Below the pieces are notes generated by a model that saw nothing but the letters and a program-made list of their open reading frames with translations, searched no databases and was not told the origin of the DNA. Below are positions 17,770 to 26,897 of a stretch of DNA of 64,000 nt, piece after piece. Positions within the stretch are counted from its first letter, which is position 1, and each line of letters starts with the position of its first letter. Source of the stretch: Thermohalobaculum sp039815685 (GTDB lineage Bacteria; Pseudomonadota; Alphaproteobacteria; Rhodobacterales; Rhodobacteraceae); contig JBCBYV010000010.1 in the NCBI GenBank assembly GCA_039815685.1, positions 1 to 64,000 on the forward strand, in the 5' to 3' direction. The translations under genes and the position numbers were made by a program.

Positions 17770-17801
17770 CAGGGCGGCCCGACCGCAACGCTTTGCGCAA
17801 C

Positions 17802-17829
17802 GCCGGCCCCGGCATAGTCTGGGGCCGGC
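17802..17829. terminator. Hairpin between sorting target and response regulator genes
   Basis: Nine-base arms GCCGGCCCC (17802-17810) and GGGGCCGGC (17821-17829) pair perfectly around a ten-base loop, 33 bases after the VIT/VWA stop. A short T-containing stretch follows but no strong U tract. It may end or attenuate the exosortase transcript before the regulator genes. Confidence 0.4.
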
Positions 17830-17873
17830 CCTTTGACCAGAAACGGCCCGAGGGCCAACAGAGGGGACAGCCG

Positions 17874-18590
17874 ATGCCACGCACCATCCTCGTCGTCGAT
17901 GACGACCCGCATATCCGCGACGTCGTCGCCTTCGCCCTCGGCAAGGCGGGCCACGCCGTAGAGACCGCCGCCGACGGGGCGGAGGCGCTGGGCATGATCG
18001 AGGCCGGGGCGCCGGACCTTGTGGTGCTCGACATCAACATGCCGGAGATGGACGGGCTCGAGCTTTGCCGTCAGCTTCGCCGCAGCTCCGACCTGCCGGT
18101 CCTCTTCCTCTCCTCACGCGACGATGAGATCGACCGGGTGGTCGGGCTCGAACTCGGCGCGGACGACTACGTCACCAAACCCTTCAGCCCGCGGGAGCTG
18201 ACCGCGCGCGTCGCCGCGATCCTGAAACGCTCCGCGCCCGAGGCAAGAGGTGCCAACGGAGAGGGCGCGGCGCTGGAGAAACCGATCAGCCATCGCACGG
18301 CCGAGGGGTTGCTGGTCGTCGACACCGCGCGCCATCTCGTGACCTGGGAAAGCACGGCCGTGAAGCTGACGGCGACCGAGTTCCAGCTCCTCGCCATCAT
18401 GGCGCGCCAGCCGGGGCGAGTGTTCGACCGGGAGACGCTGATGCGCGGTGCCTATCCGCCCAACATCCACGTCTCGGACCGTACTATCGACAGCCATGTG
18501 CGCCATGTGCGGGCCAAGCTCGCCGCCGTGGGCGCGCATGGGTTGATCGAGACCGTGCATGGCGTGGGCGTGCGCATGACCGAGCGCTGA
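17874..18590 (+). CDS. OmpR-family response regulator (sorting cluster)
   Basis: A 238-residue two-component regulator. The receiver domain (1-120) has acidic residues Asp9-Asp11, phosphoacceptor Asp53 in VVLDINMPEMDG, and Lys102 in YVTKPFSP. A winged-helix DNA-binding domain covers about 140-238, with ATEFQLLAIMARQPG and the ending ETVHGVGVRM. The ATG at 17874 is preceded by GAGGGGA. Its kinase partner starts four bases after its stop. Position next to the exosortase and VIT/VWA genes parallels the PdsR regulator of the proteobacterial dedicated sortase system and suggests it controls that cluster. Confidence 0.93.
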   Translation: MPRTILVVDDDPHIRDVVAFALGKAGHAVETAADGAEALGMIEAGAPDLVVLDINMPEMDGLELCRQLRRSSDLPVLFLSSRDDEIDRVVGLELGADDYVTKPFSPRELTARVAAILKRSAPEARGANGEGAALEKPISHRTAEGLLVVDTARHLVTWESTAVKLTATEFQLLAIMARQPGRVFDRETLMRGAYPPNIHVSDRTIDSHVRHVRAKLAAVGAHGLIETVHGVGVRMTER

Positions 18591-18594
18591 GCGC

Positions 18595-20415
18595 ATGGCG
18601 GACGGCTCGCGCAGCGGGGAGGTTGGGGACGGCCCGGCGGAGGCCCCGCTTCGTGCGCGAGGGGCCTCGCTTCGTCACCGTCTCTGGTCGCTCCTCGGCG
18701 ACGGACCTCGGCCGCGCCTCGCGACCATCCTGCTGCTCGTCAATGTCGCGATCGTGGCGCTGCCGCTCGGCTCGATCTTTTTCCTGCGCATCTACGAGAA
18801 CCAGCTCATTCAGGAGACGGAGCGCGAGCTGATCGCCCAGGCGGCGATGATCGGGGCGGCCTATGAGCGGGAACTCGAGGCCATGCCCGGCTTCAACGCG
18901 ACGGTCTTCGAGAGTTGGCGGCAGGCGCAGGGGCGGGCCCTGGGGCGCACGCAGCGGCTGCGCGGTCCCTTCAGCCTTGGCGATGTGGCAGAGGAGAGTG
19001 CGCTTCTGAGCGCCCCGCCGCCGCCGCTGGAGCTGGAGCCGGGCGACCCGAACTACCGCCCGCAGGACCCGCAGATCGACCTCTTCCGCGACCCGACCCT
19101 GCCATCGCGGCCGGACGGCGTCTCGGCCGGCGCCGCCAACCCTTTTGCGGCTGAGGTGGGGCAGGCGCTCACCCCCTTCATGGCGCGGGCGCAGGAGACG
19201 ACACTGGCAGGGATGCGGTTGCTCGACCCCGAAGGCGTCGTCGTGGGTGGCCAGGCGGAGATCGGCCTCTCCTTCGCGCATGTGCCGGAGGTGCGTGAGG
19301 CGCTGGCCGGCCGCTATGCCTCGGCGCTGCGCTACCGGGAGCTGGAGGGCGCACCGCCGGAGCTTGCGAGCATCAGCCGGGGCACGGGCGTCCGGGTCTT
19401 CGTCGCCTACCCGGTGCTCCGCGACGACGAGGTCTGGGGCGTCGCCTATCTCTCCCGCACGCCGAAGAGCGCGCTCAAGCACATGTATGAGGAGCGCGAC
19501 AAGGTGGTGATCGCCGCGCTCCTGATCCTCGGCGTGGCGGCGGGGCTCGCGATGCTGACCTCCCGCACGATCTCGCGGCCTGTGGCGGCGCTGACCGAGC
19601 GGATGCGCGCGATCATGGGGGGCGACCGCGCGGCGATGGCGCCGCTCGCCCGGCCGGGGACGCGGGAGATTGCGGAGCTTTCGGAAGGGATCAGCCGCAT
19701 GGCCGGGGCGCTCGAGGCAAGGGCCGAGACCGTGCGCGCCTTTGCCCGCCATGTGAGCCACGAGTTCAAGACGCCCATCGCCGGCATTCGCGGGGCGGCG
19801 GAGATCCTGGAGGATCACGCCGCGACGCTGACCGAGGCGGAGCGCGAGCGCTTCGCCGGTAACATCCTGCGCGATGCGGGCCGGTTGGAGGCCCTCCTGG
19901 CCCGTCTCCTCGACCTTGCCCGCGCCGAGCATGCGGCACCGCCACCGGGTCCGCTTGCGCTGGATGAGGCGCTGCCGGAGGCGGCGCGTCGGGCGGGGCA
20001 GCGCTTGGGTGAGCGCGCCGGGGCTAGCGGGTTGAGCGTCGAGGCGAGCGTTCCTCACGGTATCGCAGCCCGGATCACGGAGGAGGCGCTGGGCATCCTC
20101 GTTGATAACCTCGCGCGGAACGCGGCGGAGCATGGGGCCACACAGCTCAGTATCGTCGCGCGGCAGGGGGTGTCGGACGAGGATAGCGCGCGCCCCTCGG
20201 TCCACCTTGCGTTCTCTGACAACGGGCGCGGGATTTCGCCGGCAAACCGCGCGCGCGTCTTCGAGCAGTTCTTTACGACCCGCCGCGCCGATGGGGGCAC
20301 GGGGCTCGGCCTCTCCATCGTGCGGGCGGTACTGGCGAGCCAGGGCGGCGCGATCGCTCTTGGCAGCGCTGATGGCGAAGCGGGTGCCGTCTTCGAGATC
20401 ACGCTTCGCGGTTGA
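18595..20415 (+). CDS. Sensor histidine kinase (sorting cluster)
   Basis: A 606-residue membrane kinase. It has one membrane helix at about 42-65, a large periplasmic sensor domain (about 66-300), a second helix (about 303-322), a HAMP linker, a dimerisation domain with phospho-acceptor His389 in HVSHEFKTPIAG, and an ATPase domain with N-box DNLARNAAEHG, DNGRGIS and GGTGLGLSI. It is transcribed with, and four bases from, the response regulator. The periplasmic domain has an unusual Pro-rich stretch (ALLSAPPPPLELEPGDPN). The signal is unknown; by context it may sense cell-surface status relevant to the exosortase substrate. Confidence 0.92.
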   Translation: MADGSRSGEVGDGPAEAPLRARGASLRHRLWSLLGDGPRPRLATILLLVNVAIVALPLGSIFFLRIYENQLIQETERELIAQAAMIGAAYERELEAMPGFNATVFESWRQAQGRALGRTQRLRGPFSLGDVAEESALLSAPPPPLELEPGDPNYRPQDPQIDLFRDPTLPSRPDGVSAGAANPFAAEVGQALTPFMARAQETTLAGMRLLDPEGVVVGGQAEIGLSFAHVPEVREALAGRYASALRYRELEGAPPELASISRGTGVRVFVAYPVLRDDEVWGVAYLSRTPKSALKHMYEERDKVVIAALLILGVAAGLAMLTSRTISRPVAALTERMRAIMGGDRAAMAPLARPGTREIAELSEGISRMAGALEARAETVRAFARHVSHEFKTPIAGIRGAAEILEDHAATLTEAERERFAGNILRDAGRLEALLARLLDLARAEHAAPPPGPLALDEALPEAARRAGQRLGERAGASGLSVEASVPHGIAARITEEALGILVDNLARNAAEHGATQLSIVARQGVSDEDSARPSVHLAFSDNGRGISPANRARVFEQFFTTRRADGGTGLGLSIVRAVLASQGGAIALGSADGEAGAVFEITLRG

Positions 20416-20424
20416 GCGTTCTGG

Positions 20425-21399
20425 TCAGGTCCTTGTCGCTCTCGCCGAGCCCCAGGCGGCGACGCCGGCCCCCGCCGTGATCAGGAGTGCGGCGAGGGCG
20501 AGGCGGGAGGTCGGCTCGGCGATGCCCGCCAGCACGAGCACGAGCGTCGACAGGAGCGGTGCCGCATAGGCGCTGACGCCCAGGAGTTGGATATCGCCGC
20601 GCTTGCAGCCGACATCCCAGGCATAGAAGGCCGCGCCGACAGGGCCGAGGCCGAGGCCGAGGACGGCGGCCCAGCCGAGGACGCCGTCGGGCCAGACGGT
20701 CTCTTCAAGGACCAGATGTGCGATGCCAGAGAGGACGGCGACGGCGAGGCAGAACCCGGCGACGCTTGCCGTCGGCGCCTCACCGACGACGCGGCTGAGG
20801 ACGGAGTAGCCGGACCAGATCAGCGCGCAGAGGAGGGCTGCGGCATAGCCTGGCAGATGCGCTTCCTCGAAGCCTGGCCCCGCACCGCCACCGAGGATCA
20901 GGAGCGCCGCGCCCACGAATCCTGCGAGCGCGCCGGCCACATGCAGCACCCCGAGGCGACCGCCCGGCAGCAGTCCCGAGAAGAGGACGATGAGGAGCGG
21001 CCAGAGATACGCCACCAGCCCCGCCGCCGCGGGCGGCGCGCCCTTGAGGGCCGTGAAGTAGAAGAAGTGGTAGCCGAAGAGGCCGAGCACACCGAGCGCC
21101 CAGACACGCGCTGGTTGTCTCAACGCCGGCCCGATGGGCATGCCCGCCACCTTCAGCGTAGCGACCCCGATGAGCCCGCCCACGAGAAACGCCATGGCCG
21201 TGAGCTGGAAGGGCGGCACGGCAGCCGCGCCCACAGTGAAGAGCGCGAGAAGCGCCCATAGCAACACCGCCACGAAGCCAATGGCGGTGGCCCGGCCGCG
21301 GCCGCCATCGCCCAAATGTTTGGGCGCAGCTGCAACGCCGGCTGTGGCAGTTGTGTGCTCGCCATCTTGTGCAGGCTGCTGCTGGCCCCCGTCGTTCAT
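20425..21399 (-). CDS. DMT superfamily transporter (EamA type)
   Basis: A 324-residue membrane protein with a hydrophilic N-terminal 35 residues and then about ten hydrophobic helices forming the two EamA repeats. Recognisable segments are FVAVLLWALLALF at the first helix, a mid-protein GGRLGVLHVAGALAGFVGAALL, and the second repeat ending near LALAALLITAGAGVAAWG. EamA proteins export metabolites such as amino acids; the substrate cannot be predicted. It is convergent with the kinase gene (nine bases apart) and divergent from the ABC transporter gene. Confidence 0.88.
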   Translation of the reverse strand: MNDGGQQQPAQDGEHTTATAGVAAAPKHLGDGGRGRATAIGFVAVLLWALLALFTVGAAAVPPFQLTAMAFLVGGLIGVATLKVAGMPIGPALRQPARVWALGVLGLFGYHFFYFTALKGAPPAAAGLVAYLWPLLIVLFSGLLPGGRLGVLHVAGALAGFVGAALLILGGGAGPGFEEAHLPGYAAALLCALIWSGYSVLSRVVGEAPTASVAGFCLAVAVLSGIAHLVLEETVWPDGVLGWAAVLGLGLGPVGAAFYAWDVGCKRGDIQLLGVSAYAAPLLSTLVLVLAGIAEPTSRLALAALLITAGAGVAAWGSARATRT

Positions 21400-21627
21400 C
21401 GGCTTCCCGGATCGTTAACCACCAGATTTCGGGCCGCACTTTTGCCGCACCGCACGATGAGGCGGTCGTGCAACAGTGATACGGCACGCGGTCACAATGG
21501 TGTCGCGTGGCACGCCAGGAATGGCAAGGGGCCGCAAGATGGCCACAGTCGCCATGCGGACTGGTGTTCGGGCGGAAATCGGTTGGGTGACCGTGGAACC
21601 TGTGTGACCGTGCTCGGAGTGGGAGAG

Positions 21628-23826
21628 ATGGGGGTGATAGGCGGGGTGCGGGGCAGTGCGTCGATGGCGGAGAACGCCTGGCGCGCCCGGGTCGTTTGGA
21701 CCGGGACGGGCGCCGTCGTCGCGCTTTTGCTCCTCGCAGCACTGCTTGAGGTTGTGGCCGACCCGCAGATGCGGTGGGAGGCGGCGGATGCGCTCGCCGT
21801 CCTCGCTGCGGTAGCACTCGCCTTTTGCGCGCCTGCTGGCGGTGCCAACGCGCTCGCGGCGTTTATCGCGGGCCGGACGGATCCGCGGCTGAACCGCCCG
21901 CTGCGCCGCTCCGGCGCGACGCCTGTCAGCGGAATGCGGGGGTTCTGGGGTCTCGTCACCGCCTATTGGACATCGGAGCGCTGGGTCGAGGCGTGGACAC
22001 TGACCGCAGCAGTGATCGGGCTCACCACGCTTCTCTCCAAGGCGAGCGTCTGGGTCGCCATGGCCTCGGCCGACTTCCTCCACGCGCTGGTGAACGTTCA
22101 TGCGGCGGAGGCGGGGGACGACCCGCTCGCCTGGGTGCTCGGGGCTGCCGGGATCTACGGCGCCATTGCGTTGGCCCGGATCGGCGGCGTCGCGCTCCGC
22201 CACTTCGCCTCGAGCACGCTCCACCGCAAGGCGCGGGCCTGGGTACAGTCACAATATCAGGCGGGCATGCTGCGGGCGGGCCATGTCTCGGCCAACCTCG
22301 TCTCGGACAGGGATGACAGCCCGACCGCGCGGCTGCCGGACAACATCGATCAGCGCGTCGACGAGTGCTCCATGAGCGTCTTCGGCGCGGTGATCGGGCT
22401 CGCGATGGGTCTCTGGGGTGCCTTCGCCTCGATCTATTTCGTGTCGATCGCGCTTCTGGAGCGGTCGGCGCCGGTGGGGGTTCTCGACGATTGGGGCAGC
22501 GCTGCCTCCGCGTTTATCGCGGCGCAGACCGGGCTTTCGGTCGATCTCGCACCCGGTGCCTATGGCAGCTTCCTGCTCGTGATCCTGCTGGTGGTGACGT
22601 ATGTGCCGCTGATGACCTGGGCCGCCTGGCGGCTCGGCCGCGTGCTCGAGCGCCAGACCATCGCGCGGCAGAGGGCGGATGGCTCCTGGCGCGGCGAGCT
22701 TGGGCAGATGCTGGTGCGCGCGCCCCGCATGGCGATCAGCCGGGGCGAGAACGTGCAGGCCCGGGTGAACGAACGGCTCTATGGTGCGGTAGACGGGACC
22801 TGGCACCGGCTGAACGGCACGCAGTCGGGCTTCATGGCCTTCACCAACGGCTACAACTTCATCACCAACCGACTGCTCGGCTACCTGCCGGGGCTGCCCG
22901 CCTATCTCTCCGGCGCGATCAGCTTCAAGACCTACGCCGCAAGCTCGGAGCTGGTGGCGGAGCTGATCAATGACAGCTCATGGTTCATCCAGGTGATGCC
23001 CGCCCTCGCAACCCTGAAGGCGAACACCGTGCGCCTCACCGAGCTTGCCGAAGCGATCGAGCGCGCAGGTGACAACAAGCGGTTCTATGCCGAGACGGGA
23101 CGGCACGCCTTCGCCTACTCGATGGCGGATCCGGCCTTCGGTCTGCGCCTCCACAATCTCGAGCTTGCCCATCGCGGGCATGGCGCCGAGTCGTTCCTGC
23201 GCGTGCCGACGCTGCGCATCAAACAGGGCCGCTGGGCCTATGTCCGCGGGCAGAACGGGGCGGGCAAGTCCTGTCTGCTGAAGGCGGTCATGGGGCTCTG
23301 GCCCTATGGTGGTGGGGCGGTCATCCGGCCCGAGCGTGCGTTCTTCGCCGGTCAGGACGCGGACCTGCCGCCGCGCCTCACGCTCAAGGAGCTCGTGACC
23401 TACCCAGATCATGGGGAGCGGCACAGCGATCTTGCCGTCGCGGCGGTGCTGGGCGAGGCGGGACTTGCCCGCTTCATCCCGGAGCTTCACGACGCGCTCT
23501 GCGGCTCGAAGCCCTGGGTCGAGACGCTGTCGGGCGGGCAGCGTCAGCGGCTGGTGCTTGCACGCATCCTGCTGCAGCGCCCCGATCTCCTGCTGCTCGA
23601 CGAAGCCTGTTCGGCGCTCGACCCGGACGCGGTGCTCGACTTCCATCGCATCCTGCGCGAGCATCTGCCGCGAGCCATCGTGGTGAGCGTCATGCACGAA
23701 CACGAACCCCCCATGGCGCCCGAGGGTGCGCCCTTCTACGCCGATCTCCTGGTGATCGAGGACGGCGAGGCGCGGCTTGAGCCCGTCATCGACGCGCCCA
23801 TCCGCCATCGCATCGCCGCCGAATGA
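21628..23826 (+). CDS. ABC transporter, fused membrane and ATPase domains (ABCD/SbmA-like)
   Basis: A 732-residue half-transporter with an N-terminal membrane domain of about six helices and a C-terminal ATPase. The ATPase shows Walker A QNGAGKSC (about 542-550), signature LSGGQRQRLVLARIL (about 635-648) and Walker B LLLLDEACSALD (about 654-665). The membrane domain resembles the SbmA/BacA-related ABCD family (YddA-like), used for uptake of peptides, cobalamin or very-long-chain acyl compounds. I chose the ATG at 21628, which has GGGAGAG before it; the open frame extends further upstream without a ribosome site. The stop overlaps the start of the GH3 gene. Confidence 0.85.
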   Translation: MGVIGGVRGSASMAENAWRARVVWTGTGAVVALLLLAALLEVVADPQMRWEAADALAVLAAVALAFCAPAGGANALAAFIAGRTDPRLNRPLRRSGATPVSGMRGFWGLVTAYWTSERWVEAWTLTAAVIGLTTLLSKASVWVAMASADFLHALVNVHAAEAGDDPLAWVLGAAGIYGAIALARIGGVALRHFASSTLHRKARAWVQSQYQAGMLRAGHVSANLVSDRDDSPTARLPDNIDQRVDECSMSVFGAVIGLAMGLWGAFASIYFVSIALLERSAPVGVLDDWGSAASAFIAAQTGLSVDLAPGAYGSFLLVILLVVTYVPLMTWAAWRLGRVLERQTIARQRADGSWRGELGQMLVRAPRMAISRGENVQARVNERLYGAVDGTWHRLNGTQSGFMAFTNGYNFITNRLLGYLPGLPAYLSGAISFKTYAASSELVAELINDSSWFIQVMPALATLKANTVRLTELAEAIERAGDNKRFYAETGRHAFAYSMADPAFGLRLHNLELAHRGHGAESFLRVPTLRIKQGRWAYVRGQNGAGKSCLLKAVMGLWPYGGGAVIRPERAFFAGQDADLPPRLTLKELVTYPDHGERHSDLAVAAVLGEAGLARFIPELHDALCGSKPWVETLSGGQRQRLVLARILLQRPDLLLLDEACSALDPDAVLDFHRILREHLPRAIVVSVMHEHEPPMAPEGAPFYADLLVIEDGEARLEPVIDAPIRHRIAAE

Positions 23827-26090
23827 CCGCTGCGGATCGGGAGGCCTTCGTCGCCGCGCTCATGGCGCGGATGACGCTGTCCGAGAAGATCGGTCAGCTT
23901 GCGCTCTTCTCGGCGGGGGAGGGGCCTGCGACGGGCGAGGCTGGTGGCCCGCCGCTGGCGGCGCTGATCGCGGACGGACAGGTGGGCTCGGTCTTCGGCA
24001 CCAAATCCTTCGATACGGTGAAGCGGCTGCAGGATGTCGCGATGACGAGCCGCCTCGCCATCCCGCTCCTCTTTGCCGAGGACGTTATCCACGGGCACCG
24101 GACGCTCATGCCGCTACCCCTCGGCCTCGCCGCCAGCTTCGACATGGCACTGGTAGAGGAGACGGCGGCGGCCGCGGCGCGCGAGGCGAGTGCGGAGGGC
24201 ATCCATCAGGCCTATGCCCCGATGCTCGACATCTGCCGCGATGCGCGCTGGGGTCGAGTGGCCGAAAGCCCGGGTGAGGATCCCTGGTTGGCGGCGCGCT
24301 ATGCCGAGGCGATGGTACGGGGGTTCCAGGGCGATGACCTGCGCGATCCTGAGCGCGTCTCGGCCTGCCTCAAGCACTTCCTGGGCTACGGCGCGGCGGT
24401 GGGCGGGCGCGACTATGACGGGGCAGAGATCGCGATCCATACGCTCTTCGACGTCTATGCCGAGCCCTTCCGCGCAGGCGTCGCCGCCGGGGCCACGGCG
24501 GTCATGACCGGGTTCAACACGCTGAACGGCGTGCCGATGCATGCGCATCCTCTGGTCAATGACTGGCTGCGTGGCGAGGAGGGGTTCGAGGGCGTAGTGG
24601 TCTCGGACTATACCGGGTTGCGGGAGCTGACCGCCCACGGACTTGGCGAGCGTCCGGCGCGGGCGGCGCGAGCGCTCCTTGCGGGCATCGATCTCGACAT
24701 GATCAGCGGAGATTACCTCGACGCGCTGCCGGTGATGGCGGAGGTGGGGCTCGACGATCCGGAGAGTGGGCTGAGCGTCGGGCAGGAAGCGGTCCTCGCC
24801 GCCATTGACGCCGCCGTCGCGCGCATCCTCGGGCTGAAACACCGGCTCGGGCTCTTCGACGATCCCCTTCGCGGGGCGACGGCGGAGCGGGCGGCGGCGG
24901 CGCCGTTGCGTTCCGAGACCCGGGCGCTCGGTCGCAGGGCTGCGGCGGCCGCGGCGGTGCTGCTCGAGAATGATGGCGTGCTGCCGCTGGCGGCGGAGGG
25001 GCTGAAGATCGCGCTCATCGGGCCACTCGGCGACGACCGGCCGAACATGCTCGGCACCTGGGCCGTCTCCGGCGATCCGCATGCCTCCGTGACGATCCGG
25101 GAGGGGTTGGCGGCGTCGGGCAACGAGGTCCGCTTCGCTCCCGGCGCGCCGATCGTGGACGATGCGGCGGTGATCGATCGGCTCAATTTCGTGCCCGAGA
25201 CCGTGACGCCCGACCCGCGGCCGCCCGCTGTCCAGCTCGCGGAGGCGGAGGGGCTCGCCGCCTGGGCCAATGTGATCGTGGCGGTGGTCGGCGAGGCTAA
25301 GGAGCACACCGGCGAGTGCGCCTCGCGCGCCGCGCCAGACATACCCGGGCCCCAGCGCCGGCTGCTCGAGCGCCTGTCGCAGAGCGGCAAACCCCTCGTG
25401 GCGGTAGTGCTCGCGGGTCGACCGCTGGTGCTCGGTGACTTGCCGGAGACGGCGAACGCACTGGTCTATGCGTTCTTCGGGGGCACGGAGATGGGCAACG
25501 GGATCGGCGATCTGCTCTACGGTCGGGCGGAGCCGACGGCGCGTCTGCCCGTCTCGCTGCCTGTGCATCCAGGCCAGGTGCCCCTCCATCACGGCGCGCA
25601 TGAAGGCGGGCGGCCATGGCCCGGGGAATGGCGGAAGTTCACGACCAACTACATCGATCTGCCTGACGATCAGCACCCGGCCCGCGGCCGCTATCCCTTC
25701 GGTGCGGGCCAAGCTTACACGACATTCCGCTTTGGGCCGCCCGAGCTTGCGGCGACCGAACTGACCGGACCCGACGCGGTGGCGGAGGTTGCGGTCAGGG
25801 TCGAGAACACTGGCGGGCGGGTCGGTACCGCCGTCGTGCAACTCTACGTCTCCGATCCCGTGGCCCGTATCGCGCGGCCGGCGCAGGAGGTGAAGGGCGT
25901 CGCCCGGCTGATGCTGGAGCCTGGAGCCGAGCGCATCGCGACGTTCCGCCTGACGCGCGACGATCTCTCCTACACCCTGCCGGACGATCGGGGTCGCCCG
26001 GTCCGCGTCTGGGACCCTGGAGAGTTCGTGATCCGCACCGGGCCCGATGCGGCGAACACACAAGCCATCACGCTCCGTTGGAAGGCGTGA
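23823..26090 (+). CDS. Glycoside hydrolase family 3 beta-glycosidase
   Basis: A 755-residue enzyme with the GH3 N-terminal barrel (about 1-330), GH3 C-terminal domain (about 365-600) and a fibronectin III-like domain (about 650-750). The catalytic nucleophile is Asp262 in VVSDYTG, and KHFLGYGA carries the substrate-binding Lys-His. The size and domain order match BglX-type beta-glucosidases, but there is no signal peptide, so it should act in the cytoplasm on imported oligosaccharides. Its ATG overlaps the ABC transporter stop, implying coupled expression. Its 3' end overlaps the convergent hydrolase gene by 23 bases. Confidence 0.93.
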   Translation: MTAADREAFVAALMARMTLSEKIGQLALFSAGEGPATGEAGGPPLAALIADGQVGSVFGTKSFDTVKRLQDVAMTSRLAIPLLFAEDVIHGHRTLMPLPLGLAASFDMALVEETAAAAAREASAEGIHQAYAPMLDICRDARWGRVAESPGEDPWLAARYAEAMVRGFQGDDLRDPERVSACLKHFLGYGAAVGGRDYDGAEIAIHTLFDVYAEPFRAGVAAGATAVMTGFNTLNGVPMHAHPLVNDWLRGEEGFEGVVVSDYTGLRELTAHGLGERPARAARALLAGIDLDMISGDYLDALPVMAEVGLDDPESGLSVGQEAVLAAIDAAVARILGLKHRLGLFDDPLRGATAERAAAAPLRSETRALGRRAAAAAAVLLENDGVLPLAAEGLKIALIGPLGDDRPNMLGTWAVSGDPHASVTIREGLAASGNEVRFAPGAPIVDDAAVIDRLNFVPETVTPDPRPPAVQLAEAEGLAAWANVIVAVVGEAKEHTGECASRAAPDIPGPQRRLLERLSQSGKPLVAVVLAGRPLVLGDLPETANALVYAFFGGTEMGNGIGDLLYGRAEPTARLPVSLPVHPGQVPLHHGAHEGGRPWPGEWRKFTTNYIDLPDDQHPARGRYPFGAGQAYTTFRFGPPELAATELTGPDAVAEVAVRVENTGGRVGTAVVQLYVSDPVARIARPAQEVKGVARLMLEPGAERIATFRLTRDDLSYTLPDDRGRPVRVWDPGEFVIRTGPDAANTQAITLRWKA

Positions 26091-26865
26091 GCGCGGGCCA
26101 GCGGGCGATGAGGTATGCGAGCGCTCGGTCGAGGGCTTCCGCATAGGTCGGCCCGCTGGGGCAATGCTCCGCCTCCGGCACGGTCTCGACGAAGGGTGCG
26201 GGACTGAGCCGCGCGGCGAAGGCAGCGACATCGCCCGGCCGGGTCAGGCCGTCCCGCGTGCCCGTCACGAACGCTGTCGGATGGGTGAGCCTCGGCGCGA
26301 GTGGCGTGAGGTCGTGTTCGGCGTATTCGGCGGTCGCTCCAGGCACCTCGCGTTCCAGCGCGTCGAGGGCCGGCTGTCCCATCGCTGCGCGCGCTGTCAG
26401 CAGGGCCGCGCCCGAGACGACGGCGGAGATCGCAAGGACGGCCGAGGACGCCGCCTCCCGCCGCTCGGCCGCGAGCCTCAGCGCGGCGTAGGCGCCCATG
26501 CTGTGCCCGGCCAGAAGGAGGGGCTCGGAAGGTGCACCGATGCTGCCAACGCCACCCTTCTGCACCCAGTCGAGCACGGCCGCTGCATCGGCCAGATGGG
26601 CTGTCATGGTGAAGCGGTCCGCTGCGCCGCCCGCGGTCCCTGCTTCGGAGTTTGCGGCGGAGTTCGGGAGGGCGGGCAGGAGCACGTTTAAGCCATGGCG
26701 TGAGAGGACAGCCGCGGCCTCGATGATCTGCGGCTGGTCCGGCGCGCCGTTGCGCCCGTGCAGCATGACGGCGAGGCCGCGCGCCAGCGGTATCTCGGAG
26801 CGCAGGACGAAGAGTGCCGTCCGCCGTTCCCGGGCGCCGATATCGGCGATTGCCTCGAGGTTCAT
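26068..26865 (-). CDS. Alpha/beta hydrolase
   Basis: A 265-residue alpha/beta-fold hydrolase. It shows an oxyanion-region motif MLHGRNGAP near residue 36, the nucleophile elbow GHSMGAY near 120, a late acid in VTGTRDGLTRPGD and the catalytic His in EAEHCPSG. The ATG at 26865 (AAGGGAAG before it) is preferred over an upstream in-frame codon. Esterase or dienelactone-hydrolase-like activity is likely but the substrate is unknown. The gene lies just downstream of the MATE gene on the same strand. Confidence 0.85.
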   Translation of the reverse strand: MNLEAIADIGARERRTALFVLRSEIPLARGLAVMLHGRNGAPDQPQIIEAAAVLSRHGLNVLLPALPNSAANSEAGTAGGAADRFTMTAHLADAAAVLDWVQKGGVGSIGAPSEPLLLAGHSMGAYAALRLAAERREAASSAVLAISAVVSGAALLTARAAMGQPALDALEREVPGATAEYAEHDLTPLAPRLTHPTAFVTGTRDGLTRPGDVAAFAARLSPAPFVETVPEAEHCPSGPTYAEALDRALAYLIARWPALTPSNGA

Positions 26866-26897
26866 CTCAGTGCTTCCCTTCAACCTTCGCCGCTCAA

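Noticed and set aside
17874..20415. Assignment as the ChvG/ChvI envelope-stress system
   Set aside because: Regulator and kinase are coupled to the exosortase cluster and lack the usual ChvG/ChvI neighbours such as HprK and phosphotransferase genes.
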